DNA of 45,467 nucleotides from Pirellula sp. (GTDB lineage: Bacteria > Planctomycetota > Planctomycetia > Pirellulales > PNKZ01). Positions 34,270 through 42,580 of the stretch are shown in pieces (position 1 is the first letter of the stretch; each line of letters opens with the position of its first letter). Under the pieces are notes generated by a model. It was given only the letters and a program-made list of their open reading frames with translations, was not told where the DNA came from and did not search any database. A program made the position numbers and the translations under genes. The stretch spans positions 1-45,467 of the forward strand of contig PNKZ01000033.1 in NCBI GenBank assembly GCA_013822735.1, given 5' to 3'.

Positions 34270-35616
34270 TTAAAACTTCCGATACTCGCTGCGCAACAGC
34301 TTGTTCGCTTCGGCGACGTTCGTCACCTTCAGTGCCGCGGCGTCCCACTCCAGCTTCGTATCCGGGAAGCGGTTGGCGACCACTCCTAAGAGCAGCGCTT
34401 CGGTGAGCGGACCGGCGTATGCGAAGCTCGCGCTGGTCTTGGCCTTGCCGAGGCAGGCGTCGACGAACTCGTGATAATGGTTGCCGGCTTCCACGTCGGG
34501 CCGTTTGTAATCGGCAAACTTCTTCTCCGGGAAGAGCGTCGGCTCAGCGACATGCGGCAGGAGCATCACCCCTTCGGCGCCGACGAAGAGCGAGCCTTGG
34601 CCCGGCAGCTTGAAATCGCCCGGCACGCCGGCGCTTGCCGGGAGTTGCAGTTCGGCGGCGGTCGTCGGCGTCAGCGCGCCGTCGTACCACTTCCACTTGA
34701 GCGACTCGGCCGTGTACTTGGTCTGGGGAAACTCATACTCGACGATGTTCTTTTCCGGGTGCCCGATGGCGGTCGGCGTGCGGCAGGTGGTCTTGGCCCA
34801 CTTCGGAAAAGTGAGTTCGAGCGCGGCATACGGCGTGTCGAAGATATGCACGCCCATATCGCCGAGCGTGCCGGTGCCGAAGTCGACGAGCTTGCGCCAC
34901 TGGCCGGGATGATATACGCCGGGCGAAAACGGTCGGTCGGCGGCCGTGCCGAGCCACAGGTTCCACTCGAGCGACTTCGGCGGCGCTTCGGTCTTCGTGA
35001 ACGCTTCGCCGTCGTAGCCCCAGTTCTTGTTCGACCAAGCATGCACTTCGCTCACCGGGCCGATGACGCCGGCTTGAATCATCTGCACGGCCCGGCGGTA
35101 GATGGCCGACGAATGGACTTGGATCCCCATCTGCGTGACGAGCCCTTTTTTCTCGGCCAGTTCGCGCAGCGTGCGAGCCTCGAAGACTTCGTGCGTCAGC
35201 GGCTTCTGGCAATACACGGGCTTGCCGGCCTGCATGGCCGCGTGCGCCGCGGGGGCGTGCGTATGGTCGGGCGTAGAAACCACGACGGCATCGACCTTGT
35301 CCCCCAGCGCGGCGATCATTTCGCGGTAGTCGCGAAACGTCTGCGCGCCCGGGTGCAGCTTCAGCGCCGCTTCGAGCCGATCGGCATCGACGTCGCAGAG
35401 CGCCGCGACTTCCACCGACGCATGCGTCGAAATGCTTTTGAGATCGGCCCCGCCCATGCCGCCGACGCCGACGTGCGCCGTGCGTAGTTTCCCGGCGGCG
35501 GAGTTAAAGCGGGCCTGCGCCGCGCGTAGGCTCGGCACTGCAATTGCCGCGGCGGCTGCGGAACCGGCTTGGAGGAACTGGCGACGCGAAACGACATGCG
35601 GTGTTCGAGCAGGCAT
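34270..35616 (-). CDS. Tat-exported Gfo/Idh/MocA family oxidoreductase
   Basis: 448 residues from the ATG at 35616; a GTG four codons upstream opens the frame but is not needed. Tat signal VSRRQFLQAGSAAAAAIAVPSL. Rossmann part with LRTAHVGVGGMGG; STPDHTHAPA; lysine motif YCQKPLTHEVFEA; ALGDMGVHIFDTPY with the conserved histidine. It is closely related in motifs to the protein at 19179-20522 (both have QKPLTH and the GTGxLGD block), and less so to the one at 129-1589. It converges on the ThuA-dehydrogenase gene, a common family partner in 3-keto-sugar metabolism. Substrate not determined. Confidence 0.91.
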   Translation of the reverse strand: MPARTPHVVSRRQFLQAGSAAAAAIAVPSLRAAQARFNSAAGKLRTAHVGVGGMGGADLKSISTHASVEVAALCDVDADRLEAALKLHPGAQTFRDYREMIAALGDKVDAVVVSTPDHTHAPAAHAAMQAGKPVYCQKPLTHEVFEARTLRELAEKKGLVTQMGIQVHSSAIYRRAVQMIQAGVIGPVSEVHAWSNKNWGYDGEAFTKTEAPPKSLEWNLWLGTAADRPFSPGVYHPGQWRKLVDFGTGTLGDMGVHIFDTPYAALELTFPKWAKTTCRTPTAIGHPEKNIVEYEFPQTKYTAESLKWKWYDGALTPTTAAELQLPASAGVPGDFKLPGQGSLFVGAEGVMLLPHVAEPTLFPEKKFADYKRPDVEAGNHYHEFVDACLGKAKTSASFAYAGPLTEALLLGVVANRFPDTKLEWDAAALKVTNVAEANKLLRSEYRKF

Positions 35617-35815
35617 GGTGCGACTCACAGGGCGAGAGGAAGCAAAGGCGGGATGTCGGCAGAGTAACGAGCGGCGGTGATAGCGTCAAATTCCGGAGAG
35701 GCTTTTGCGATGTAAAGCCCGCATATTGGGCCGCCGCACATTGTTCTGAGCGGTCGTGTCAGGTAACCTAGAAGGTTCGTAATCGCTTTATTTTTGTGCA
35801 GGGTCCGAAAGTCTG

Positions 35816-36484
35816 ATGTTTAAGTTGCATAAGGTCGGTTTGTTGAAAGAAGGAGACCGCTTCGCGTTCGTCTCCGATGCCCCGCGACAGGTCGACGGCG
35901 GCGGCGGCATGGCCACCGGCAATCTGCTGGTCGTCACGCGCACCGCGCAAGTGAATCGGGCCGCCGAGTCGTGCTTCTTCCGTTATCGTGAAGCCAACGA
36001 CGCGGCGAACACCAACCACAGCTGGAACGGCAATCCCGAGGCGAACGTTCAACTCGAAGTCGAAGGAGTCGCGGAACCGAAAGCAGTTGCGGCGGCCGAC
36101 GACGACGAGAAGCCTGAGCCCGCGCGGAAACGTGCGACGTCGGTGAAGCTGGTGAAGCAGAAGTCGGTGACGCCCGAGAAGGAAACGACGAAGCCGGCGG
36201 GCAAGAAAAAGTCGCCGGGGAAGGCAGCCGCTGCGGCAAAGCCCGCGGCGACGAAAGCCGCGAAAGGCAAACGCGCGAAGAGCGCCGCGGGACCGACCAC
36301 AGAGCCGGCCGCCGCGCCGAGCAAAACGGCCAAGACCGTGAAGCCGTCGCAACGGCTCGTGCTGCGTTCGACTTCGGGCTCGGCTGCCGTCTCGAGCCGC
36401 GGAGCCGCCGAACATAGCAGCTCGCGGGCCAAACGCCCGTCGCTCACGCCGCAATTGAAATTGAAGAAGTCGCGGCGGGCTTAA
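35816..36484 (+). CDS. Hypothetical protein with Lys/Ala-rich, histone-H1-like tail
   Basis: 222 residues; I do not recognise the family. The first ~80 residues look like a small folded domain (MFKLHKVGLLKEGDRFAFVS, LLVVTRTAQVN, SCFFRYREAND). From about residue 90 the chain is low-complexity and strongly basic, rich in Lys, Ala, Pro and Arg (for example KPAGKKKSPGKAAAAAKPAA), similar in composition to histone-H1-like bacterial tails that bind DNA or RNA. No signal peptide. The opposite strand is also open over this stretch, but that translation is Arg-rich shadow-like sequence without a domain. It is monocistronic, ending at a perfect inverted repeat shared with a convergent DUF1501 gene. Nucleic-acid binding is only an inference from charge. 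Confidence 0.65.
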   Translation: MFKLHKVGLLKEGDRFAFVSDAPRQVDGGGGMATGNLLVVTRTAQVNRAAESCFFRYREANDAANTNHSWNGNPEANVQLEVEGVAEPKAVAAADDDEKPEPARKRATSVKLVKQKSVTPEKETTKPAGKKKSPGKAAAAAKPAATKAAKGKRAKSAAGPTTEPAAAPSKTAKTVKPSQRLVLRSTSGSAAVSSRGAAEHSSSRAKRPSLTPQLKLKKSRRA

Positions 36485-36505
36485 TTCTGCCGCGCCTGAT
36501 TCTTT

Positions 36506-36576
36506 TGTAGGGAACGCCCTCTGTGGCGTTCCGCCCTACAATCCGAATCGGAACGCCACAGAGGGCGTTCCCTACA
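36506..36576. repeat. Perfect 28-bp inverted repeat, probable bidirectional terminator
   Basis: Arms 36506-36533 and 36549-36576 are exact inverted copies with a 15-nt loop. Each arm also holds an internal 8-bp palindrome (GGAACGCC / GGCGTTCC). It sits between the 3' ends of the Lys/Ala-rich protein gene (+) and a DUF1501 gene (-). Confidence 0.85.
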
Positions 36577-36588
36577 GGCATTCGAAGG

Positions 36589-37956
36589 CTATCCGACCAG
36601 TTCGCGGATCGGTTCCGGATTGCCGTCGAGCAAGTGCTGCGGCCGGCCGTGCAGATCGTTGAGCATCGTCGTGCGGTGGTCGATGCCGAGGTTGCGGTAG
36701 AGCGTGGCGAACACTTCGCCGAACGTCACTGGCCGGTCGACCGCTTCGCCGCCGAGCCGATCGGTCGCCCCGATCGCTTGGCCGGTGCGCATGCCGCCGC
36801 CGGCCATCAAAGCGCACGACACGCGCGGCCAATGGTCGCGCCCCACTTGCTTGCTGATGATCGGCGTCCGGCCGAACTCGCCCCAGGCGAGCACGGTGAC
36901 GTCGTCGGCTAGGCCGCGCTCGTGCAAGTCGTCGACCAGCGCCGATACGGCCTGATCGAACGGCGGGAAGTCCTGTTCTTCGCGCTTGAAGATCGTGTTG
37001 TACGAGCCGCCGTGCCAATCCCACTTGCTGTAGTTCACCGTCACCACGCGGCAGCCGGCCTCGACTAAACGCCGCGCCAACAGCAGGCTCTGCGGCACGC
37101 GCGGGGCGCCGTTGCCGTCCATGTGCGTCTTCGTGTCGCCCGTGCCGTAGCGCGCCACCGTGCGCGGGTCTTCCTTCGAAAGGTCCAACGCGTCGACCAC
37201 TTTCGACGACGTCAAAAGATCGATTGCCTGGCCGACGAAGGCGTCCATGCCGGCCATCTTGCCGGTTTGGTCCATTTCGCGGCGAATCTTATCGACGCTC
37301 GCCAACAGCGCGCGGCGATCGTTCAAGCGCTCCGGCGTGATACCTTGCAGCAGCATGTCGTCGCGGCTCGAAGCCAAAGGGCTCAGCGGCGATTGCCCGA
37401 TGCCCAAGAAGCCGGGGCCGGGTTCGTTGTACGGCCCGTGCGTGCAGGTGTAGCAGAGGCTCGCAAACGGCGGCACTCCGCGCACCGCCTGCCCCTGTTG
37501 CTTGGCGACGATCGAGCCGAATTGCGGCCAGCCGCCGGCCGGCGCGTCGCGCCCCGGCTTCCGACCGGTGAAACATTGATGGGCGTCGTGTCCCGCTTGC
37601 GCGTCGACGATCGAGCGTATCACCGCGAGCTTATCCATCCGCGCGGCGAGCTGCGGGAAGAGTTCGCAGATGTCGATGCCGGAGACGTTCGTGGCGATCG
37701 GCCGATGCGGGCCCGCAATTTCGGCCGGCGCGTTCGGCTTCAAGTCGAACATGTCTTGATGCGGCGGTCCGCCGACCAAGTAGATCATGATCACGGCCTT
37801 GCGCGCGTTGCGCGTGCCGGCGCGGGCTTCGGTTTCCAACAACTGCGCGAGCGAAAGCCCGCCGAGCCCCAGGCTGCCGAGGCGGAGAAAGTCGCGGCGC
37901 GAAACGCCGTCGCACAGCGCAGGGAGCGCGGCAGCGGCATAAGGCAAACTCAACAT
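36589..37956 (-). CDS. Tat-exported DUF1501 protein
   Basis: 455 residues from the ATG at 37956, which has AGGGAG about 10 nt upstream; 22 further in-frame codons upstream are unlikely to be used. The Tat signal (VSRRDFLRLGSLGLGGLSL) follows a ~20-residue N-terminal segment. Motifs: IMIYLVGGPPHQDMFDLKPN, RSIVDAQAGHDAHQCFTG, VNYSKWDWHGG, AWGEFGRTPIISKQVGRDHW, ALMAGGGMRTGQAIG. Unlike the copy at 28250, no DUF1549/DUF1553 gene adjoins it. The sulfatase gene is divergent, about 195 bp away, a neighbourhood that suits the shared fold superfamily. Function unknown beyond the family label. Confidence 0.93.
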   Translation of the reverse strand: MLSLPYAAAALPALCDGVSRRDFLRLGSLGLGGLSLAQLLETEARAGTRNARKAVIMIYLVGGPPHQDMFDLKPNAPAEIAGPHRPIATNVSGIDICELFPQLAARMDKLAVIRSIVDAQAGHDAHQCFTGRKPGRDAPAGGWPQFGSIVAKQQGQAVRGVPPFASLCYTCTHGPYNEPGPGFLGIGQSPLSPLASSRDDMLLQGITPERLNDRRALLASVDKIRREMDQTGKMAGMDAFVGQAIDLLTSSKVVDALDLSKEDPRTVARYGTGDTKTHMDGNGAPRVPQSLLLARRLVEAGCRVVTVNYSKWDWHGGSYNTIFKREEQDFPPFDQAVSALVDDLHERGLADDVTVLAWGEFGRTPIISKQVGRDHWPRVSCALMAGGGMRTGQAIGATDRLGGEAVDRPVTFGEVFATLYRNLGIDHRTTMLNDLHGRPQHLLDGNPEPIRELVG

Positions 37957-38150
37957 GGCGGGGCTCCCTGAGGAAGGAGTCGATATTTCAGGCGGGGCAA
38001 ACGGGCGAAAAGGCGGGATCAATCAAACATTGCTTATACGTGACGCCGCGGCCTGATGCAAGAGAAACCACCCCGCCAACGATTGCGGGCGGCCGGAATC
38101 TCTGCCAAGACTAGAGCCGTCCGCATCGCATTTTTCTTGAGGTCCGCGTT

Positions 38151-39860
38151 ATGCATTGCCGTAGATATTTACTTGTCGTCGCCGCACTTTTGTTTTCGTC
38201 GTTGCTTGCCGCCGGCGCGGCTGCCGCTGATGCCGCCAAGCTGAACGTGCTGTTGATCTGCGTCGACGACCTCAAGCCGATCCTCGGTTGCTATGGCGAC
38301 CGGGCGGTGAAGACGCCGAACATTGATCGCCTCGCGGCTCGAGGCTTGCTTTTCGAAAGCGCGTATTGCAACCAAGCGGTTTGCTCGCCGTCGCGCAACG
38401 CGCTGCTCGTCGGGCTGCGACCGCAGACGCTGGGCATCTACGACTTGGCGACCAACTTCCGTAAGGGTGCGCCGGACGCGGTCACCCTGCCGCAACAATT
38501 CCTCGCGGCCGGCTATCGTACGGAGTCGCTCGGCAAGATCTATCACAACGGCCACGGCAACGGCGGCGATCCGCGCTCGTGGAGCGTGCCGGCTTGGACC
38601 GGCGACGGCGCATCGTATGTGCGGCCGGAGAACAACGTGCAGGCGCGAATCAAAGAAGATCCGGCATTGGCGAAGGTCGAGAACTTGCGCGGCGCGGCGG
38701 TCGAGATCGGCGATGTGGAGGACGACGCCTATCAAGACGGCACGACCGCGGCGGAAGCGGTGCGGCGGTTGCAAGCCGCGGCGCAGAAGCCCGACGAGCC
38801 GTTTTTCCTCGGCGTCGGTTTTATCAAGCCGCACTTGCCGTTTTGCGCGCCGCGGAAGTATTGGGAGCTGTACCAAGAATCGCAATTCGAGCCCGCCGCG
38901 CGGCAGACTCCTCCCGACGGCGCGCCGAGCTACGCGCCGCAGTTCGGCGGCGAACTGCGGCGGTACGGCGGCATCCCCGAGCACGGAACGCTCGAACCGG
39001 CCCTGCAACGCAAGCTCATTCACGGCTACCACGCCGCCGTGAGCTATATGGATGCGCAAGTCGGCCGGGTGCTCGCAGCGCTCGACGCCTCGGGCCTCGC
39101 CGAACGGACGATCATCGTCTTCTGGGGCGACCACGGTTGGCATCTCGGCGACCACGGGATGTGGTGCAAACATACGAACTACGAGCAGGCCGCGCGGATT
39201 CCGCTCATGGTCGTCGCCCCCGGCGTCACGAAACCCGGCACCCGCACGAGCTCGTTGGTAGAAACAGTCGATGTCTACCCGACGCTTTGCGAACTGGCAG
39301 GCCTGTCGCCGCAAACGCCGCTCGACGGCTTGAGCTTTGCCGCCGTGTTGCGCGATCCCGCGTCGTCGACGCGAACCGCCGCGACGCACGTTTATCCGCG
39401 CAGTGATCGCATCGGTCGCGCCGTGCGCACGGACTGTTATCGCTTGGTCGAGTGGAAAGTGCCGGGCGCTGCCGCCGATACGGCCGAGCTCGAGCTTTAC
39501 GATTACCAGACCGACGCGGCCGAAACGAAGAACATCGCCGCCGAGCAGCCGGAGGTCGTAGCGCAATTGCGAGCCGTGCTGGCCAAGCAGCCCGAAGCGA
39601 AGCCGCAGATCAAGCCGGGCAAGGCCGCGAACACGGCCGCGAAGGCGAGTAAACCCGCCGCCGAGGGCAAGCCGAAACAAGACCGCGCGGCGATGTTCGC
39701 CAAGCGCGACAAAGACGGCGACGGCCGGCTTACGCGCGAGGAGTTTCTCACCGGTCAGCCCGACCCCGACGAAGCACCGGCCCGCTTCTTGATGTTCGAC
39801 CTCGACAAGAGCGGCACCCTCTCACGCGAAGAGTTCGTCTCGTCGGGCAAGCGCAAGTAG
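38151..39860 (+). CDS. Secreted iduronate-2-sulfatase-like sulfatase with C-terminal EF-hands
   Basis: 569 residues. Signal peptide 1-26. Type I sulfatase: metal ligands in LLICVDDLKP (D39, D40); active-site CSPSR with C78 as the residue converted to formylglycine by a sulfatase-modifying enzyme not encoded in the window; IKPHLPFCAPRKYWELY and WGDHGWHLGDHGMWCKH, the pattern of iduronate-2-sulfatase-type enzymes. After a Lys/Ala/Pro linker (about 480-520) come two EF-hand loops, DKDGDGRLTREE and DLDKSGTLSREE, which should bind calcium and may aid stability or attachment. It hydrolyses sulfate esters, probably on marine or host sulfated glycans. GAGG lies just upstream of the ATG. The DNA glycosylase gene starts 12 bp downstream. 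Confidence 0.93.
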   Translation: MHCRRYLLVVAALLFSSLLAAGAAAADAAKLNVLLICVDDLKPILGCYGDRAVKTPNIDRLAARGLLFESAYCNQAVCSPSRNALLVGLRPQTLGIYDLATNFRKGAPDAVTLPQQFLAAGYRTESLGKIYHNGHGNGGDPRSWSVPAWTGDGASYVRPENNVQARIKEDPALAKVENLRGAAVEIGDVEDDAYQDGTTAAEAVRRLQAAAQKPDEPFFLGVGFIKPHLPFCAPRKYWELYQESQFEPAARQTPPDGAPSYAPQFGGELRRYGGIPEHGTLEPALQRKLIHGYHAAVSYMDAQVGRVLAALDASGLAERTIIVFWGDHGWHLGDHGMWCKHTNYEQAARIPLMVVAPGVTKPGTRTSSLVETVDVYPTLCELAGLSPQTPLDGLSFAAVLRDPASSTRTAATHVYPRSDRIGRAVRTDCYRLVEWKVPGAAADTAELELYDYQTDAAETKNIAAEQPEVVAQLRAVLAKQPEAKPQIKPGKAANTAAKASKPAAEGKPKQDRAAMFAKRDKDGDGRLTREEFLTGQPDPDEAPARFLMFDLDKSGTLSREEFVSSGKRK

Positions 39861-39872
39861 TACGCCGCGACC

Positions 39873-40469
39873 ATGATGAGTGATCGAAAACCGCCGCTCC
39901 CTTGGAAACCGACCAAGGCGCAACTCCTCGCCGCGCACGACAAGCGCGTCCCGGATCTGGTCGCTCAAGATCTCATCGTCTTGTTCGCCGGAATCAACCC
40001 GGGCCTTTACACGGCCGCGATCGGTCGTCACTTCGGGCGCCCCGGCAACCGCTTCTGGCCCGCCCTCTATGGCGGCGGATTCACGCCGCGCCTCTTTTCC
40101 CCTTTTGAAAGCGATCGGCTGCTGGATCTACAATTAGGGATCACCAACGTCGTGGCCCGCGCGACCGCCCGCGCGGATGAACTAACCGACGACGAGCTTC
40201 GTGCCGGCGGCCGACGCCTCGAAGCCAAAGTGAAACGCTTGCGCCCCACCGTCGTCGCCTTCGTCGGGATCGGTCCCTACCGCATCGTCTCCGGCGTCAA
40301 AGACGCTCGCGTCGGTCTTCAAAGCAATCTCTTCGGCGGCAGCCGTGCTTGGGTGCTTCCCAACCCCAGCGGACTCAACGCCCACTACCAGCCCGCCGCT
40401 CTCGCGCAGCTCTTTGGAGAACTGCGCCGCTGGGCCGTCGCACGTCACAAGCGCCGTCGAAAGTCTTGA
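39873..40469 (+). CDS. mug: Mismatch-specific (G:U/G:T) DNA glycosylase Mug
   Basis: 198 residues. Uracil-DNA glycosylase superfamily, family 2 (MUG/TDG): motif 1 GINPG at 40-44, with N42 the water-activating residue position, and motif 2 NPSGLN (164-169) for minor-groove insertion. FGRPGNRFWPALY and LQLGITNVVARATA are also standard Mug text. It excises uracil and ethenocytosine (and thymine in TDG) opposite guanine, starting base-excision repair in the cytoplasm. The N-terminus starts MMSDRK, so either of two adjacent ATGs may be used. It follows the sulfatase by only 12 bp, so it may be read through from that promoter despite the unrelated function. The basic C-terminus (RHKRRRKS) is plausible for DNA contact. 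Confidence 0.93.
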   Translation: MMSDRKPPLPWKPTKAQLLAAHDKRVPDLVAQDLIVLFAGINPGLYTAAIGRHFGRPGNRFWPALYGGGFTPRLFSPFESDRLLDLQLGITNVVARATARADELTDDELRAGGRRLEAKVKRLRPTVVAFVGIGPYRIVSGVKDARVGLQSNLFGGSRAWVLPNPSGLNAHYQPAALAQLFGELRRWAVARHKRRRKS

Positions 40470-40502
40470 GCCTGCCCGACGGTTGCGGCGATGCCGGGCA
40501 GC
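40470..40502. terminator. Hairpin between convergent mug and sialidase genes
   Basis: CTGCCCG (40472-40478) pairs with CGGGCAG (40495-40501) in the 37-bp gap between the two stop codons. There is no T-run, so it may be a Rho-independent-like bidirectional terminator only in part. Confidence 0.5.
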
Positions 40503-40506
40503 CGGC

Positions 40507-41574
40507 TTATTTCGGCCAGGCGCCGTCGACCATCGGCTTCGGCTCGAGCTTCTTCGGATCGATCACGACGTGCCGAATCTTTTGCCGCTTCCAGGTATAC
40601 GTGGCGTGGATCAGGCCGTCGGACGTTTGGATGATCGCGGGGTAGCTGTACTCGCCCGGCTCGCTTTCGAGCACCAGCGCGGCGTCCCAAGTTTTGCCGT
40701 CGCGCGAGGTCGCCAGATTCAGCGGCGAGCGTCCTTTGGCGGTGTGGTTGTAGATCAGCATCTGGCTGCCGTCGGCGAGCGTCACGGCGTCCGTCCCCGA
40801 GTTCGGGTTCGGCAAGTTCAGCAGCCCGAGCTTCGACCACGTCTTCCCGCCGTCGGTCGAGCTCGACGTGAAGATCCGGCTGCCGCGCGAACGGCCGAGC
40901 GCCTGGAGCGAACCGTCGGCCCGTTGCAGGATGCTCGGTTGGATCGCGCCGGGAGATTTCTCATCGACCGGCACCTGATGCTTCGTCCAAGTCGCGCCGC
41001 CGTCGGTGCTGCGCTCGACATGCGCTTGCCACGTCGGCGGCGGGCTCAAGCCTTCCACGCTGCTCGGCGAGAGAATCGTGCCGTCGCCGAGCTGAATCGG
41101 TTTGTTTTTGATCGGGCCTAAGATGCCGTCGGGAAGCCGCTTCGCCGCGCTCCAGGTGCGGCCGGCGTCGGTGCTCGTGCGGACTTCGCCCCACCACGCG
41201 TCGGGCGACGGCCCGACCTTGTAGAACAGCATCAGCGGAGCGCCCTTGGGTTGAAACAACACCGGGTTCCATGTCGGTTGCCGTGGACCGTCGGGCTGTA
41301 CGCCGTTGGCGACTTCGACGGGCGCGGTCCAGCCGCCGGCTTCCTTGCGCGAGACCCAAATGCAGACGTCGGGGTTTTTCTCCGCCGTGCCGCCGAACCA
41401 CGCCGTGACCAGTCCCCCGCCCTGCGGCTCGACGATTGTGGAAGCATGGCAACTGGGAAACGGCGCCGTTTCGTAGAGGAATTCGCGCGTCAGTACGGCC
41501 GGATGTTCGGCTCCGGTCAACGCTACCGTCGGCAAGCAGGCGACGAGTGTGGTGAAAAAGGTATATCTATTCAT
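40507..41574 (-). CDS. Secreted BNR-repeat sialidase-like glycosidase
   Basis: 355 residues from the ATG at 41574. Signal peptide [23 protein letters not shown] six-bladed-propeller exo-sialidase family protein with Asp-box repeats: [24 protein letters not shown] and a weaker [18 protein letters not shown] and [18 protein letters not shown] near the start are typical of the bacterial family, in which the propeller's arginine triad is usual; I cannot assign those arginines with certainty. It may release terminal sialic or related nonulosonic acids from glycans outside the cell. The start codon overlaps the stop of the lyase gene (ATGA at 41571-41574), showing translational coupling in the operon. 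Confidence 0.85.
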   Translation of the reverse strand: MNRYTFFTTLVACLPTVALTGAEHPAVLTREFLYETAPFPSCHASTIVEPQGGGLVTAWFGGTAEKNPDVCIWVSRKEAGGWTAPVEVANGVQPDGPRQPTWNPVLFQPKGAPLMLFYKVGPSPDAWWGEVRTSTDAGRTWSAAKRLPDGILGPIKNKPIQLGDGTILSPSSVEGLSPPPTWQAHVERSTDGGATWTKHQVPVDEKSPGAIQPSILQRADGSLQALGRSRGSRIFTSSSTDGGKTWSKLGLLNLPNPNSGTDAVTLADGSQMLIYNHTAKGRSPLNLATSRDGKTWDAALVLESEPGEYSYPAIIQTSDGLIHATYTWKRQKIRHVVIDPKKLEPKPMVDGAWPK

Positions 41575-42485
41575 CGGCAATTCTCCGGCAGTGGGAGGGA
41601 TTCGAGGATTTGTCGCACGCGTTCCCGTTCGGGGGCGTGGAACTTATGGAACGGCTCGGCCATGAAGTCGTCGCACAGGCCCAAGAGCGAGCAGGCGCAC
41701 TTGGTCGCCTTGATATAGCGTGAGGCATACTTGCCGATGTCGTAGATCTTCTGCAAGTCGTTGATCGCCCGACTCGTGGCTTCAATACGGGCCGCATCGC
41801 CGGCGACGCACGCCTTGTAGCACTCGACGAACAGCCGCGGGTAGGCGTTGCCGCCGCCGGTCACGCCGCCGTCGCCGCCGAGCTTCATCGCTTGCGGCAG
41901 CATTGCTTCGGGCCCGATCATGATCGACCAATCCGGCCGCGCGCCGCGCAAGCTCATCAGGCTTTCGAAGTAGGTCAGATCGCCGCTGGAGTCCTTAATG
42001 CCGACGATCCGCTCTTCGTCGGCGAGCGTCGCCAGCGTGCCGAGCTCGAACCAAACCTTCGTGAGGCTCGGCATGTTGTAGAGCACCAGCGGCAACGGCA
42101 ATTGCGGCAGCAGGTTCTGCACGTAGCCGAGGAGCTCGGTCTGCCCGGCGGGAAAGTAGTAGGGCGTAGAAAGTACGACCGCCGCCGCGCCGCAGTCGGC
42201 CGCGTGACGTGCGACGCCGACCGATTCGACGAACGCCGTATCCGTAATGCCGACCAGCACGGGCACGCGCCCGGCCGTGAGCTTGCAGGTCCGCTCGATC
42301 AGTTCCCGACGGAGTCGATAGCCGAGGCTCGGGGCCTCGCCGGTCGTGCCGAGGATGAAGAGCCCGTGGACGCCGCCGACGAGCAGATGCTCGACCAAGC
42401 GCTCCAGGCCGGCATGATCGAGCGTGTCGCGATCGGTAAGCGGAGTGATGACGGGAGGAATGATGCCGGAAAACGGACGATTCAT
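41571..42485 (-). CDS. DapA/NanA-family aldolase-lyase (Schiff-base lyase)
   Basis: 304 residues, the full family length. Class I aldolase (DHDPS / N-acetylneuraminate lyase) TIM barrel: [11 protein letters not shown] at the start, the carboxylate-binding loop GTTGE (46-50), catalytic tyrosine Y136 in LYNMPS, and Schiff-base lysine K164 in GIKDSSGD. The reaction is reversible cleavage of a 2-keto-3-deoxy or nonulosonic acid to pyruvate plus an aldehyde. With a sialidase gene overlapping downstream and a transporter upstream, a sialic-acid (NanA-like) role is the best inference. Lysine biosynthesis (DapA proper) is less likely in this context. A 95-bp gap separates it from the transporter gene. 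Confidence 0.9.
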   Translation of the reverse strand: MNRPFSGIIPPVITPLTDRDTLDHAGLERLVEHLLVGGVHGLFILGTTGEAPSLGYRLRRELIERTCKLTAGRVPVLVGITDTAFVESVGVARHAADCGAAAVVLSTPYYFPAGQTELLGYVQNLLPQLPLPLVLYNMPSLTKVWFELGTLATLADEERIVGIKDSSGDLTYFESLMSLRGARPDWSIMIGPEAMLPQAMKLGGDGGVTGGGNAYPRLFVECYKACVAGDAARIEATSRAINDLQKIYDIGKYASRYIKATKCACSLLGLCDDFMAEPFHKFHAPERERVRQILESLPLPENCR

Positions 42486-42530
42486 GGAAGGGGCGAGGGG
42501 TCAGGGGGTGAGGGGGCAGTATGTCCATTT

Positions 42531-42553
42531 AGCCGCGGTGCTTGTCACCGCGA
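42531..42553. repeat. Small hairpin CGCGGTG-N5-CACCGCG between transporter and lyase genes
   Basis: A 7-bp perfect stem (42534-42540 with 42546-42552) lies in the 95-bp gap of the operon. The adjoining minus-strand sequence (about 42490-42518) is a C-rich run with no clear ribosome site. The hairpin could stabilise the upstream transcript end or partly terminate it. Confidence 0.45.
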
Positions 42554-42580
42554 CTACCGTTTCAATTTATTTGTGCGTTA

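Noticed and set aside
35768-36454. 228-codon minus-strand frame opposite the Lys/Ala-rich protein
   Set aside because: Its Arg/Leu/Gly-rich translation looks like the complement of Lys/Ala codons; the plus strand gives a more protein-like head domain and ends properly at a shared terminator.
38169-39680. 503-codon minus-strand frame
   Set aside because: Antisense to the sulfatase gene, whose active site and EF-hands are unambiguous.
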